From assembly GCA_002298155.1 (NCBI GenBank), contig DBME01000228.1:1-7861 (forward strand): 7,861 nucleotides of DNA, given 5' to 3'. The notes under the pieces were generated by a model, which was not told where the DNA came from, made no database searches, and saw only the letters and a program-made list of their open reading frames with translations. This document shows positions 1-6,208 of the stretch, piece after piece. Position numbers and translations under genes: made by a program. This DNA comes from Holophagaceae bacterium UBA706. GTDB taxonomy: Bacteria > Acidobacteriota > Holophagae > Holophagales > Holophagaceae. Numbering within the stretch: the first letter of the stretch is position 1; each line of letters begins with the position of its first letter.

Positions 1-77
1 CCATCCCACGCCCGTGCCCCTGCTGGTAAACCGAGGCAAAGGTAGGTCAATGGGAGACTGCGTCAAGGTCGCAAGAA

Positions 78-107
78 TGCCCACCGGATCCGGGGATCCG
101 ATGGGCA
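78..107 (-). terminator. Hairpin terminator of the ABC efflux operon
   Basis: An inverted repeat with two 14-base arms (78-91 and 94-107) and a 2-base centre lies 22 bp past the stop codon of the last operon gene. Read on the minus strand, the single non-Watson-Crick position is a G-U wobble; on the plus strand it is a C-A mismatch. The hairpin therefore suits minus-strand RNA, as expected for this operon. Only a short TTCTT follows the stem, so the U-tract is weak and termination may be partial or Rho-assisted. It could also act as a 3'-end stabiliser. Confidence 0.6.
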
Positions 108-129
108 CTTCACTTCATATGAATCACGC

Positions 130-1464
130 TTAGCGCATGGCTTCCATGGGGCTCAGACGCATGGCCCGGAAGGCCGGATACATGCCGAACACCAGCGAGA
201 GGGCCAGGGCCACCAGCCAGGCCGTTATGAGTCCAAAAGGATTAACCACGAGCCCATAGGGGAAGTTGGCCGACAGCGCCTTGCACAGGCCAGCGCCCGC
301 CAGGGTGCCAGCCAGGGCGCCTACTGCCGCCAGCACGGCCGCCTCCAGGAGGAACTGCACGAAGATCTCCTGGTCCGTGGCGCCCAGGGCCTTGCGCAGG
401 CCGATCTCGTAGCGCCGGTCCGAGAAGGAGATGAGCATCACGGACAGCACGCCCACACCGCCCACCAGGAGCACCGTGCCGGCCAGGCTCAGCAGCACCA
501 CGGTCCAGCCGTGCATCTGCTGCAGGAAGTTCTGCCAGCTGCGGGCGGCCTCGGCGTCCAGGTCCACCACCTCGATGTCCTCGATGCCGTGATGGGCCTG
601 CTTGGCGCGGCCGATGATCATGGCCGTGACGTCCTTCATGTCGCGCTTGGCCTTGAGCTTGACGCCCACCTGGCTGAGCTTGTGGGTGGGATCCAGGCGG
701 TCCATGTAGGCTTCCAGGGGCACCAGCATGCCGTTGGCGTCCATCCAGGTGTCGTCGTTGAAGATCATCAGGGGCGCCAGCACCCCCACCACGCGGAACG
801 GCATGCCGTCCACCATGATGTCCTTGCCCACGGGATCGGCGCCGCCCATGAACTTGGAGGCTAGGCTCGCGCCCAGCACGGCCACGGCGGAGCGCCGCTT
901 CTGGTCGTCCTCGGTGAGACCGCGGCCGGAGGCGATCTTCCGGTTCATGGTGGGCAGGTACTCCGGCACGTTGCCGGTGACCATGCTCCGCTCGGTGCCG
1001 CCGGCGACCCTCACACTGACCTGCTTGGCGGCGCGCGGCATGAAGGCCAGGACCTTGTCGTAGGGGGCGGTGAGGCGGGGCACGTCCTCGTAGCGCAGGC
1101 CGGGGCTCATGGCGAAGCGCTTCTGCTGTTCGGAGGTCTCGGGCGACTTGGGGGCCATGACGAGCGTGCCGTCCCAGCTCATGCCGGAGAAGCCGGTGCC
1201 GATCTTGTCCATGATCCCGTCCAGGACCGAGGTCATCACCACCAGGGCGAAGACGCCCAGCATGAGCAGGGTGAGGGTCAGGAAGCTGCGGGTCTTGTGG
1301 GCCCACAGCTCCCGCAGGCCGCTGGTGACCACTTCCCAGCCCAGGGCGGCCTGGTGCAGGAAGCCGCGTCCCGCGGGGGCCGGAGCCGGGGCGGGGGCCA
1401 GGGAATCCTCGCCCAGGAGGGTGAGGCCGGGGGCGGGGGGGAGGAAGGCGGGACGTTCACTCAT
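130..1464 (-). CDS. MacB/FtsX-type ABC transporter permease, second of two
   Basis: This 444-residue inner-membrane permease belongs to the MacB-like class. It has a cytosolic N-terminal tail, a first membrane helix (about 61-82), a large periplasmic MacB-PCD-like domain (about 83-318), and three C-terminal helices of the FtsX fold (about 320-346, 367-394 and 408-430). The loop motif GLRKALGAT (355-363) and the ending SPMEAMR are typical of FtsX/MacB permeases that contact the ATPase. No ATPase domain is fused to it, unlike classical MacB; the ATPase is a separate gene two positions upstream. The first 35 or so residues are rich in Pro and Ala (an APAPAPAP run), an extension its partner lacks. 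The ATG at 1464 lies inside the end of the preceding permease gene (8-bp overlap) with only a weak GGAAG ahead of it, which suggests translational coupling. The substrate cannot be read from the sequence. It probably forms a heterodimer with the neighbouring permease. Confidence 0.9.
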   Translation of the reverse strand: MSERPAFLPPAPGLTLLGEDSLAPAPAPAPAGRGFLHQAALGWEVVTSGLRELWAHKTRSFLTLTLLMLGVFALVVMTSVLDGIMDKIGTGFSGMSWDGTLVMAPKSPETSEQQKRFAMSPGLRYEDVPRLTAPYDKVLAFMPRAAKQVSVRVAGGTERSMVTGNVPEYLPTMNRKIASGRGLTEDDQKRRSAVAVLGASLASKFMGGADPVGKDIMVDGMPFRVVGVLAPLMIFNDDTWMDANGMLVPLEAYMDRLDPTHKLSQVGVKLKAKRDMKDVTAMIIGRAKQAHHGIEDIEVVDLDAEAARSWQNFLQQMHGWTVVLLSLAGTVLLVGGVGVLSVMLISFSDRRYEIGLRKALGATDQEIFVQFLLEAAVLAAVGALAGTLAGAGLCKALSANFPYGLVVNPFGLITAWLVALALSLVFGMYPAFRAMRLSPMEAMR

Positions 1465-2707
1465 AGCGCAGCGCTTCCATGGGAGACAGGCGGCTGGCCT
1501 TCCACGCGGGGTAGAGGGCGAAGGCGAACCCGAAGATCGCGGCCAGGAGGAAGGCCCAGATGAAGCTGCCGGCGTTCATGGTGAGCGGCACCCCCAGGTT
1601 GTAGGTGATGCTCCAGGAGAAGACGCACCCGATGGCCAGGCCCACCAGGGCGCCCAGGATCGTCAGGAGCAGGGCCTCGGTCATGAACCCCTTGAACACC
1701 TCGCGGCCGGAGGCGCCGATGGCCATCTTGACGCCCACTTCCCGCACGCGCTCCTTGAGGGAGGCCATCTGGATGTTGACGTTCACGATGCCGCCGCCCA
1801 GCAGGGCGAGGACGCCCGAGAGCAGGAAGATCATGTCGTACACCGCGCCCTGGCTCTCCTGCTTGCGCACCCGGGCCGCCACGTCGTCCAGGCGGAAGTC
1901 CTCCTGAAGCCGGTGGTTGCCCTTGAGCAGGGAGGTGAGGCCCTTGCTGAAGGCCTGGATCCCGCTGACCTTGGGCAGGCGGAACGTGACGCGGTCCATG
2001 CGCTTGTAGTGGTCGCCCTGCATGCGCTTCTGCACGAAGGCCGACGGCACGGCGATGATGCGGTTCCGCCAGTGGAAGATGTTGCCGCCGTCCTCCCGGA
2101 ACCGGAACACGCGCTCCTGGAAGGTGCCCACCACGGTCACGGGGATGTCGCCGATGGTCATGGGCTTGCCCACGGCGTCGCCGGCGGGGAAATAGGTCTG
2201 CGCCGCCTCGGCGCCGAGGATCACCACGGCCTCGCCCTGCTCCATCTCCGAGGCGCTGAAGGCGCGCCCCGTGGCGATGCCGTAGCCTTCCATGGGGATG
2301 AAGTCGAAGCTGACGCCGGTGATCTGGCGGTCCTGGTCTGCATAGGGTGACTTGGTGCGCGCCCTGGCGTTCTTGCGGACGCTGACGCCGGCCACGGCCT
2401 GGGCGTCCAGGTCGGCGCCGCCCTGGGCGTCGACCCCGCGCAGGCCGAGGTTGGCGGCCTGGAGGGCGGTGGGCTGGCCGTCCTTGACGATGGCGTTGGG
2501 CTGGACGTTGAGCTTGTCCAGGCCGCCGAGCTTAACGTAGAGGCGCTCGGACTGCCCGCGCATGCTGTCGGAGATGGAGAAGCCCCCCAGCACCGACGCG
2601 ACGCCCAGGATCACCCCCAGGGCCTGCAGGACGGACCGGCCGAGGTTCTCCCGGATTTCGCCCCAGGCCTCGAAGAGCCGTTCCCTGAACGCGCCGGAGG
2701 TCATCAT
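1457..2707 (-). CDS. MacB/FtsX-type ABC transporter permease, first of two
   Basis: This 416-residue permease has the same layout as its downstream neighbour: one N-terminal helix (about 27-46), a periplasmic MacB-PCD-like domain (about 47-288), then three helices (about 290-314, 341-367 and 380-401). The motif [14 protein letters not shown] (324-337) matches the cytosolic coupling loop of MacB/LolC/FtsX permeases, and the C-terminus SPMEALRYE parallels SPMEAMR of the other permease. The two are clearly paralogous in architecture but diverged in the periplasmic part, so a heterodimeric transporter is likely. The start at 2707 gives an ATGA overlap of 4 bp with the ATPase stop codon; a second ATG follows directly at 2704 and could also be used. 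It lacks the Pro/Ala-rich N-terminal tail of its partner. Family assignment is secure; the transported molecule is unknown. Confidence 0.9.
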   Translation of the reverse strand: MMTSGAFRERLFEAWGEIRENLGRSVLQALGVILGVASVLGGFSISDSMRGQSERLYVKLGGLDKLNVQPNAIVKDGQPTALQAANLGLRGVDAQGGADLDAQAVAGVSVRKNARARTKSPYADQDRQITGVSFDFIPMEGYGIATGRAFSASEMEQGEAVVILGAEAAQTYFPAGDAVGKPMTIGDIPVTVVGTFQERVFRFREDGGNIFHWRNRIIAVPSAFVQKRMQGDHYKRMDRVTFRLPKVSGIQAFSKGLTSLLKGNHRLQEDFRLDDVAARVRKQESQGAVYDMIFLLSGVLALLGGGIVNVNIQMASLKERVREVGVKMAIGASGREVFKGFMTEALLLTILGALVGLAIGCVFSWSITYNLGVPLTMNAGSFIWAFLLAAIFGFAFALYPAWKASRLSPMEALRYE

Positions 2708-3387
2708 GCCTGGCCGCCGGCGTGGATGAGGCCGTCCCGGATCTCCACCTGGCGCGAGGCCATGGCGGCGATGCCCAGGTCGTGCGTGACGAGGAGGACG
2801 GTGTTGCCCTGCTTGTTGAGCTGCCGGAAGAGGTCCAGGATCTCGGCGCCCGTGTGGGAGTCGAGGGCGCCGGTGGGCTCGTCGGCCAGGAGCATGGTGG
2901 GGTTGTTGGCCAGGGCCCGGGCGATGGAGACGCGCTGCTTCTGGCCGCCGGAAAGCTCACCGGGGAGCTTCATGGCCTTCTCGGCGATGCCCACGCGGTC
3001 GAGCATCTCCATGGCCCGCTTGCGCCGCTCGCGGCGGCCGACGCCAGCGTAGAGCATGGGCAGCTCCACGTTGCGGACCACGGAGGCCTTGGGCAGGAGG
3101 TTGTAGGCCTGGAAGACGAAGCCGATCTTGGTGTTGCGGATGCGGGCGAGGTCGGAGCCGGAGAGACCCTCCACGGCGTGGCCGTCCAGGGCGTAGCTGC
3201 CGCCGGTGGGGCGGTCCAGGCAGCCCAGGATGGCCATGAGGGTGGACTTCCCGGAACCGCTGGGGCCGATGAGGGCGATGAACTCGCCGGTTTCGACCTG
3301 CATGTCGATGCCGCGCAGGGCGTGGACGGCCGTGCCATTGGCGCCGAACACCTTGGTGATCGACCGGGTTTCGATGACGAGGGGCAT
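2704..3387 (-). CDS. ABC transporter ATP-binding protein, MacB/LolD-type
   Basis: This 227-residue cytoplasmic ATPase powers the two neighbouring permeases. All nucleotide-binding elements are present: Walker [10 protein letters not shown] (41-49), Q-loop Gln93 in VFQAYNLLP, signature LSGGQ (145-149), Walker B MLLADE (165-170), D-loop LDS (175-177) and the switch His202 in VTHD. The segments FQAYNLLP and DEPTGALDS are characteristic of the LolD/MacB/FtsE branch of export ATPases. The length is normal for a free-standing subunit. I chose the ATG at 3387 because GGAG lies 6 bases upstream and the family N-terminus begins there; the frame stays open further upstream to 3564, but that part is in another frame of the adaptor gene and is not family-like. 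The start lies 11 bp after the adaptor stop, and the 3' end overlaps the next permease by 4 bp. Confidence 0.95.
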   Translation of the reverse strand: MPLVIETRSITKVFGANGTAVHALRGIDMQVETGEFIALIGPSGSGKSTLMAILGCLDRPTGGSYALDGHAVEGLSGSDLARIRNTKIGFVFQAYNLLPKASVVRNVELPMLYAGVGRRERRKRAMEMLDRVGIAEKAMKLPGELSGGQKQRVSIARALANNPTMLLADEPTGALDSHTGAEILDLFRQLNKQGNTVLLVTHDLGIAAMASRQVEIRDGLIHAGGQA

Positions 3388-3398
3388 GGAGGCTCCGG

Positions 3399-4613
3399 CT
3401 AGAAGTTGTCTTCGTCCTTTTCCACCTTCTTGCGGGTGGGATCTTCCAGGCACACCTGCTCGTCCTTGCCGAGGCCGGAGATGATCTCCACGCGCTCGAG
3501 GGTGGCGATGCCGGCCTTGACGGGCACCACCTCGAAGTAGTCCTGCCAGTGGTCGGAGAGCCACACGAACTTGGAGCGGCCGGAGAGGCCTTCCCGCGCG
3601 GCGGCGACCTTCTCGGGGGGCAGGTCCTTCTTCAGGCGGAAGACCACGGACTGGCCGTCCCGGCGCTGCAGGGCCTCCAGGGGGACGCTGATGGCCTTGT
3701 CGCGCTTCTCGCCCAGGATCTCGACGTTGGCGCTCATGCCGGTGCGGAAGGCGTCGCTGAGCTCGTCCAGCTTGATCTCGACCTTGAACACCTTGATCTT
3801 GTCCACCAGCTCGGCGGCGGGGGAGACGAAGCGCACCCGGCCCGTGAAGGTCCGCTGGGGGAAGGCGTCCAGGGTGATGCGCACGGGCTGGTCGACCTTG
3901 ACCTTGGCCACGTCCACTTCATTGATGTTCACCTTGATGATGAGGGACTTCAGGTCGGCCACGGTGTAGACCACGGTGCCGGAATTGAAGCTGTTGACGC
4001 CCGACATGATGGTGTCGCCGAGCTCCACGCCCTTCTTGATGACCATTCCGGTCATGGGGGAGATCACCTTGGCGTGCTGGGTGGAGGCGTTGCCCGCGAT
4101 GGGGATGCCCCGGTCCTCGACGATCTGGTACCGGGTCTGGGCGGCCTTGAGGGTCTCCTGGGCCAGGTCGCGGGTCATCTTGGAGGTGCGGAAGGCCTGT
4201 TCGGAGACGAGCCCGTCGCGGAAGAGCGCTTCCTGCTGCTTGAAGTCCTTCTCGGCGTTGAGGTAGGCCACCTTGGCCTGCGAAACGCTGCCCTGGACGT
4301 CGCTGAGGGTTTGGGCCTGGTTCACGTCGGGTTCCACCTCGGCGAGGACCTCGCCCTGGGTGACCATGTCGCCTTCCCGGACCTTGTAGGAGAGGACCCG
4401 TCCCGAAACCGTGGACTTGATGTCCACCTTGACGAAGGGGTCCACCATGCCCACTTCCCGGACGCTCACCTGAAGGTCCTCGGCCTGGACCTTGCCCAGA
4501 CGGAAGGGGGTCTCCGAGCCGCCCTTGGGCTTCTGGTTGCCCTTGGCCGCGATGAACAGGCCCGCCACGACCACGAAACCCACGGCGCTCAGGATCCACC
4601 AGCGCTTCTTCAT
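3399..4613 (-). CDS. Periplasmic adaptor (MacA/HlyD-like membrane fusion protein)
   Basis: This 404-residue adaptor is the first gene of the efflux operon. It has a positively charged start (MKKRWW) and one N-terminal membrane helix (about 6-23). There is no cysteine lipobox, so it should be anchored by this helix with the rest in the periplasm. Next come a first lipoyl-like half-motif (about 60-95), an alpha-helical hairpin predicted as coiled coil (about 97-168), the second lipoyl half (about 180-220, VISPMTGMVIKKGVELGD), a beta-barrel domain (about 222-300), and a membrane-proximal domain. The last domain holds a charged insertion around 328-360 that looks longer than usual. The protein would bridge the permeases to an outer-membrane channel encoded elsewhere. 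The ATG at 4613 follows a purine-rich GGGGGAGAGAG ribosome site immediately upstream. The acidic tail KVEKDEDNF is unremarkable. The family is clear; the specific partner and substrate are not. Confidence 0.9.
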   Translation of the reverse strand: MKKRWWILSAVGFVVVAGLFIAAKGNQKPKGGSETPFRLGKVQAEDLQVSVREVGMVDPFVKVDIKSTVSGRVLSYKVREGDMVTQGEVLAEVEPDVNQAQTLSDVQGSVSQAKVAYLNAEKDFKQQEALFRDGLVSEQAFRTSKMTRDLAQETLKAAQTRYQIVEDRGIPIAGNASTQHAKVISPMTGMVIKKGVELGDTIMSGVNSFNSGTVVYTVADLKSLIIKVNINEVDVAKVKVDQPVRITLDAFPQRTFTGRVRFVSPAAELVDKIKVFKVEIKLDELSDAFRTGMSANVEILGEKRDKAISVPLEALQRRDGQSVVFRLKKDLPPEKVAAAREGLSGRSKFVWLSDHWQDYFEVVPVKAGIATLERVEIISGLGKDEQVCLEDPTRKKVEKDEDNF

Positions 4614-5093
4614 CTCTCTCCCCCGTCTATCGATGATCTTTGATTGGTTATTGATGTGACCCTTGGATTACGGGGCAAGTGTGGCGCCGTTTAGGGGCCG
4701 GGAGATGGGGCGATCGGCCACTACGGCGGGGAAATCGGCCAACGCCCGGCCGGGGCCGGGGAACGCTGCCTGGCGGCCAAGCACGCGGTGAAAACCGGTG
4801 TGACAACAGCGAATGGGCGTGGGTTGGCCAGGTTTCCGACGCTACGTCGAGCAAGCGCACCTGAACCTGCATGCCCCAGCCCGCATATCCGCTCGCCGAG
4901 CCCAACCCTTGGCCAACCTGCTTTTATCCTGCTTGTTCCCCTGAATCCAATTCACATCCCCGTTACAGCCCACCCGCCGAGGTTCCGTCACCCTGGGGCC
5001 GTGCAGGCAGAGCCCACCCATCCAGGCAAGGGGGCAGGGAGCTCGGGGGCAAGGACGTCCACGGACGCCTGGCGCGACCCCTCCCGGCGCCGG

Positions 5094-5109
5094 CCCTGTT
5101 GAAACAGGG
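5094..5109 (-). other. Short perfect hairpin between ackA end and efflux operon
   Basis: CCCTGTT and AACAGGG form a perfect 7-bp inverted repeat around two bases, next to a self-complementary CCGGCGCCGG at 5084-5093. It lies downstream of the acetate kinase stop codon, just past the larger candidate terminator. No T-run follows on either strand, so it may be a secondary stem-loop rather than a terminator in its own right. Confidence 0.3.
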
Positions 5110-5121
5110 ATAAACGAAGAT

Positions 5122-5150
5122 AGGGGGGATGAAAGGGATAGGGCCCCCCT
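5122..5150 (-). terminator. Candidate terminator after the acetate kinase tail
   Basis: AGGGGGG (5122-5128) and CCCCCCT (5144-5150) form a perfect 7-bp inverted repeat with a 15-base loop, 37 bp past the stop codon at 5188. On the minus strand it is followed by ATCTTCGTTTAT, which is T-enriched but not a true U-run. Position and orientation fit a transcription end for the acetate kinase gene; the weak tail keeps confidence low. Confidence 0.35.
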
Positions 5151-5187
5151 GGGCTTGCGCCTTCTTCCTTGGCCGTGCTTACTCCGG

Positions 5188-5427
5188 CTAGTTCCCCGCC
5201 GTCAGCCGCTGGGTTTCCCTGGCGATCATCAATTCCTCGTTCGTGGGAATCACCGCCACCGCCACCCGGGAATCGGGCGTGGAGATGAAACGGTCCGCCT
5301 TGCTCCGGGTGCGGTTGACCTCCTCGTCCAGCTTGATGCCGAGGAAGGCCAGGCGCTCGCAGACCCACGTGCGCAGGATGGGGGAGTTCTCCCCGATGCC
5401 GGCGGTGAAGGTGATGGCGTCCACGCC
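5188..5427 (-). pseudogene. ackA: Acetate kinase, 3' fragment (C-terminal about 71-79 residues)
   Basis: Acetate kinase interconverts acetate plus ATP and acetyl phosphate plus ADP in the cytoplasm. Only its C-terminal end is here: the nucleotide-binding loop GIGENS, the LAFLGIKLDEEVN helix region, ISTPDS, and the diagnostic VIPTNEELMIARET just before the stop codon TAG at 5188-5190. It belongs to the same strand and block as the efflux operon downstream. In the parent genome the rest of the gene would lie to the right, where dehydrogenase sequence now stands. Family identity is strong despite the short length; the exact left limit is uncertain by about 24 bases because the junction sequence could belong to either gene. 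Confidence 0.85.
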
Positions 5428-6090
5428 GGGGTGCGTGGTCAGGAACTCGCCCGCCGAGCCGGGGCCGAAGCCGTGCACCACGTTGTACACGCCCTTGGGC
5501 ATGCCCACCTTGTTCATCACCTCGCCGAGCAGCGCGGCGGTCTGCGGCGTCTCCTCGGAGGGCTTGACCACCACGGTGTTGCCGCAGGCCAGGGCCGGGC
5601 CGACCTTCCAGGTCATCAGCAGCAGCGGCAGGTTCCACGGACAGATGACGCCGACGACGCCGACCGGACGACGATAGCCGTAGTTGATCGCGCCCTTGCC
5701 GTCCGGCGTGGACATTTCGAAGAATTCGGTGGGCACGTTCTTCACCACGTCGGCGAAGACCTTGAAGTTGGCGGCGCCGCGCGGAATGTCGATATGCGAG
5801 GCCAGCGCACGCGGCTTGCCGGTATCGGCGCACTCGGCTTCGAGGAACTCCTCGAAGCGGTTGTTGATCTCGTCGGCCACGGCATTGAGCAGGTCCACCC
5901 GCTCGGCCACGGTCATCTTGCCCCAGGGGCCCTTGAGTGCGGCCTGGGCGGCCTCGACGGCGGCATCCACTTCGGCCTTGCCGGCTTCGGACACACGGCC
6001 GATAACGGTGTTATCCAGCGGCGAACGCTTGTCGAACCACTTGCCGGTGGCAACGAACTCGCCGTTGATGAAATTCTTGATTTCCTTCAT
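5188..6090 (-). CDS. Chimeric ORF: aldehyde dehydrogenase N-terminal half joined to acetate kinase C-terminus
   Basis: The 300-residue frame joins two unrelated enzymes. Residues 1-229 match 2-hydroxymuconate/2-aminomuconate semialdehyde dehydrogenases (about 485 residues): ASHIDIPRGAANFKVFAD (97-114), PWNLPLLLMTWKVGPALACG (151-170) and the NAD-binding KPSEETP (176-182). Residues 230-300 are the end of acetate kinase (about 400 residues): AGIGENSP (230-237), LGIKLDEEVN and VIPTNEELMIARET (280-293). The dehydrogenase part stops at the first residues of its FTGxTxxG turn, so the catalytic Glu and Cys are missing. The kinase part lacks its N-terminal domain and most of the active site. Neither activity is expected. 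The ATG at 6090 follows GAGGAG by 9 bases and fits the family start; an upstream in-frame TTG at 6150 is not needed. The join is in frame through a peptide both families share. This is most likely an artefact of assembly, less likely a real fusion. Confidence 0.85.
   Translation of the reverse strand: MKEIKNFINGEFVATGKWFDKRSPLDNTVIGRVSEAGKAEVDAAVEAAQAALKGPWGKMTVAERVDLLNAVADEINNRFEEFLEAECADTGKPRALASHIDIPRGAANFKVFADVVKNVPTEFFEMSTPDGKGAINYGYRRPVGVVGVICPWNLPLLLMTWKVGPALACGNTVVVKPSEETPQTAALLGEVMNKVGMPKGVYNVVHGFGPGSAGEFLTTHPGVDAITFTAGIGENSPILRTWVCERLAFLGIKLDEEVNRTRSKADRFISTPDSRVAVAVIPTNEELMIARETQRLTAGN
5404..5427 (-). other. Junction between two unrelated genes (shared GVDAITFT segment)
   Basis: These 24 bases encode GVDAITFT. 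Dehydrogenases of the XylG/DmpC class have D-A-x-T-F-T-G-E-T here, and acetate kinases have V-D-A-x-x-F-T-A-G-I-G-E-N. Upstream residues (VVHGFGPGSAGEFLTTHP) are purely dehydrogenase and downstream residues (AGIGENSP) purely kinase, so the switch must fall in or at the edge of this segment. A near-identical stretch of this size in two genes is enough to mislead a short-k assembler or to template-switch during amplification. Confidence 0.85.
5404..6090 (-). pseudogene. 2-hydroxymuconate/2-aminomuconate semialdehyde dehydrogenase, 5' fragment
   Basis: The intact enzyme oxidises the semialdehyde formed by meta-cleavage of catechols or aminophenols with NAD+, in the oxalocrotonate branch. The visible 229 residues cover the oligomerisation start (MKEIKNFINGEFV), the substrate-channel helices and half of the NAD-binding domain, with oxyanion-hole Asn153 in PWN and the KPSE motif. 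Everything after FT, including the ELGGK glutamate and the G-Q-x-C nucleophile, is missing. I cannot decide between the hydroxy- (XylG/DmpC/PraB) and amino-muconate (AmnC/NbzC) forms by eye. The gene sits 114 bp downstream of the regulator on the same strand, has its own promoter, and faces away from the ring-cleavage genes, so it fits one catabolic locus. Confidence 0.75.
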
Positions 6091-6159
6091 GAGCACTTTC
6101 TCCTCGCGTGATATGCGGACCGGCACGACATCGCCACAGCGCGTCGCCAAAAAAACGGA

Positions 6160-6188
6160 ACAATAATCGCCGTGAATCTCGAAGTCAA
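6160..6188 (-). promoter_or_regulatory. Sigma-70 promoter of the semialdehyde dehydrogenase gene
   Basis: On the minus strand, TTGACT (6183-6188) and TATTGT (6160-6165) are separated by exactly 17 bases. They match the sigma-70 -35 and -10 consensus at 5/6 and 4/6 positions. Transcription would start near 6153, leaving a leader of about 60 bases before the ATG at 6090. The spacer contains a TCGAGATT box, and a palindrome of the same box lies directly upstream of the -35. Confidence 0.6.
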
Positions 6189-6208
6189 GAATAAATCTCG
6201 AGATTTAT
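6175..6208. promoter_or_regulatory. Candidate GntR operator: 18-bp palindrome plus repeat box
   Basis: ATAAATCTCGAGATTTAT (6191-6208) is a perfect 18-bp palindrome holding two opposed TCGAGATT boxes. A third copy, AATCTCGA at 6175-6182, lies 19 bp away (about two helical turns) inside the spacer of the dehydrogenase promoter. The palindrome overlaps the stop codon of the regulator gene (TAA, 6205-6207). A dimeric repressor bound here would cover the -35 element. Assignment to the neighbouring GntR protein is inferred from position and from related boxes in front of its own gene. Confidence 0.55.

Larger units (their letters stand above)
4614..5187. other. 574-bp intergenic region without a recognisable gene
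   Basis: No convincing coding region, tRNA or known riboswitch was seen on either strand. The part nearest the adaptor gene (about 4620-4675) is noticeably richer in A and T and should hold the leader and perhaps the promoter of the efflux operon, but I found no good -35/-10 pair. The middle (about 4680-4870) is very GC-rich with small dyads, for example CGACG-CTA-CGTCG near 4842-4854 and CGGT-GAAA-ACCG near 4786-4797. The right end holds two hairpins next to the acetate kinase stop codon. Open frames here have no family resemblance. Confidence 0.6.

Noticed and set aside
1..77. Possible gene end at the left edge
   Set aside because: Too short to show a frame or motif; nothing supportable was seen.
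84..100. Two adjacent GGATCC sites suggesting vector or adapter sequence
   Set aside because: They are the two arms of a longer 14-bp stem placed right after the operon, with ordinary sequence around them.
114..123. TTCATATGAA palindrome just past the permease stop codon
   Set aside because: It is only 10 bp, with no second copy and no promoter nearby; not distinguishable from chance.
1109..2350. 413-codon open frame on the plus strand
   Set aside because: It lies antisense to the two permease genes, spans both, and its product is Gly/His/Ala/Asp-rich with no family pattern; it is a by-product of GC-rich codon use.
3388..3564. Upstream extension of the ATPase gene
   Set aside because: The extra 59 residues overlap the adaptor in another frame and are Arg/Gly-rich; the ATG at 3387 with GGAG upstream fits the family.
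3549..4643. 364-codon open frame on the plus strand
   Set aside because: It is exactly antisense to the adaptor gene, has His/Leu/Gly-rich low-complexity content and no ribosome site or motif.
4630..4720. Promoter for the efflux operon (for example TTGCCC with ATCAAT 17 bases on)
   Set aside because: The -10 matches only 3 of 6 positions; a further candidate near 4925-4955 is equally weak, so none is annotated.
4988..5833. 281-codon minus-strand frame overlapping the chimera
   Set aside because: It is a second frame of the same DNA, Arg/Gly-rich and without family resemblance.
5188..6090. A genuine bifunctional dehydrogenase-kinase enzyme
   Set aside because: Both halves lack essential catalytic parts, and the switch falls on a peptide that both families share, which points to a chimera.
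6091..6150. TTG start at 6150 for the dehydrogenase/kinase chimera
   Set aside because: The ATG at 6090 has an ideal GAGGAG site and matches the usual N-terminus MKEIKNFINGEFV.
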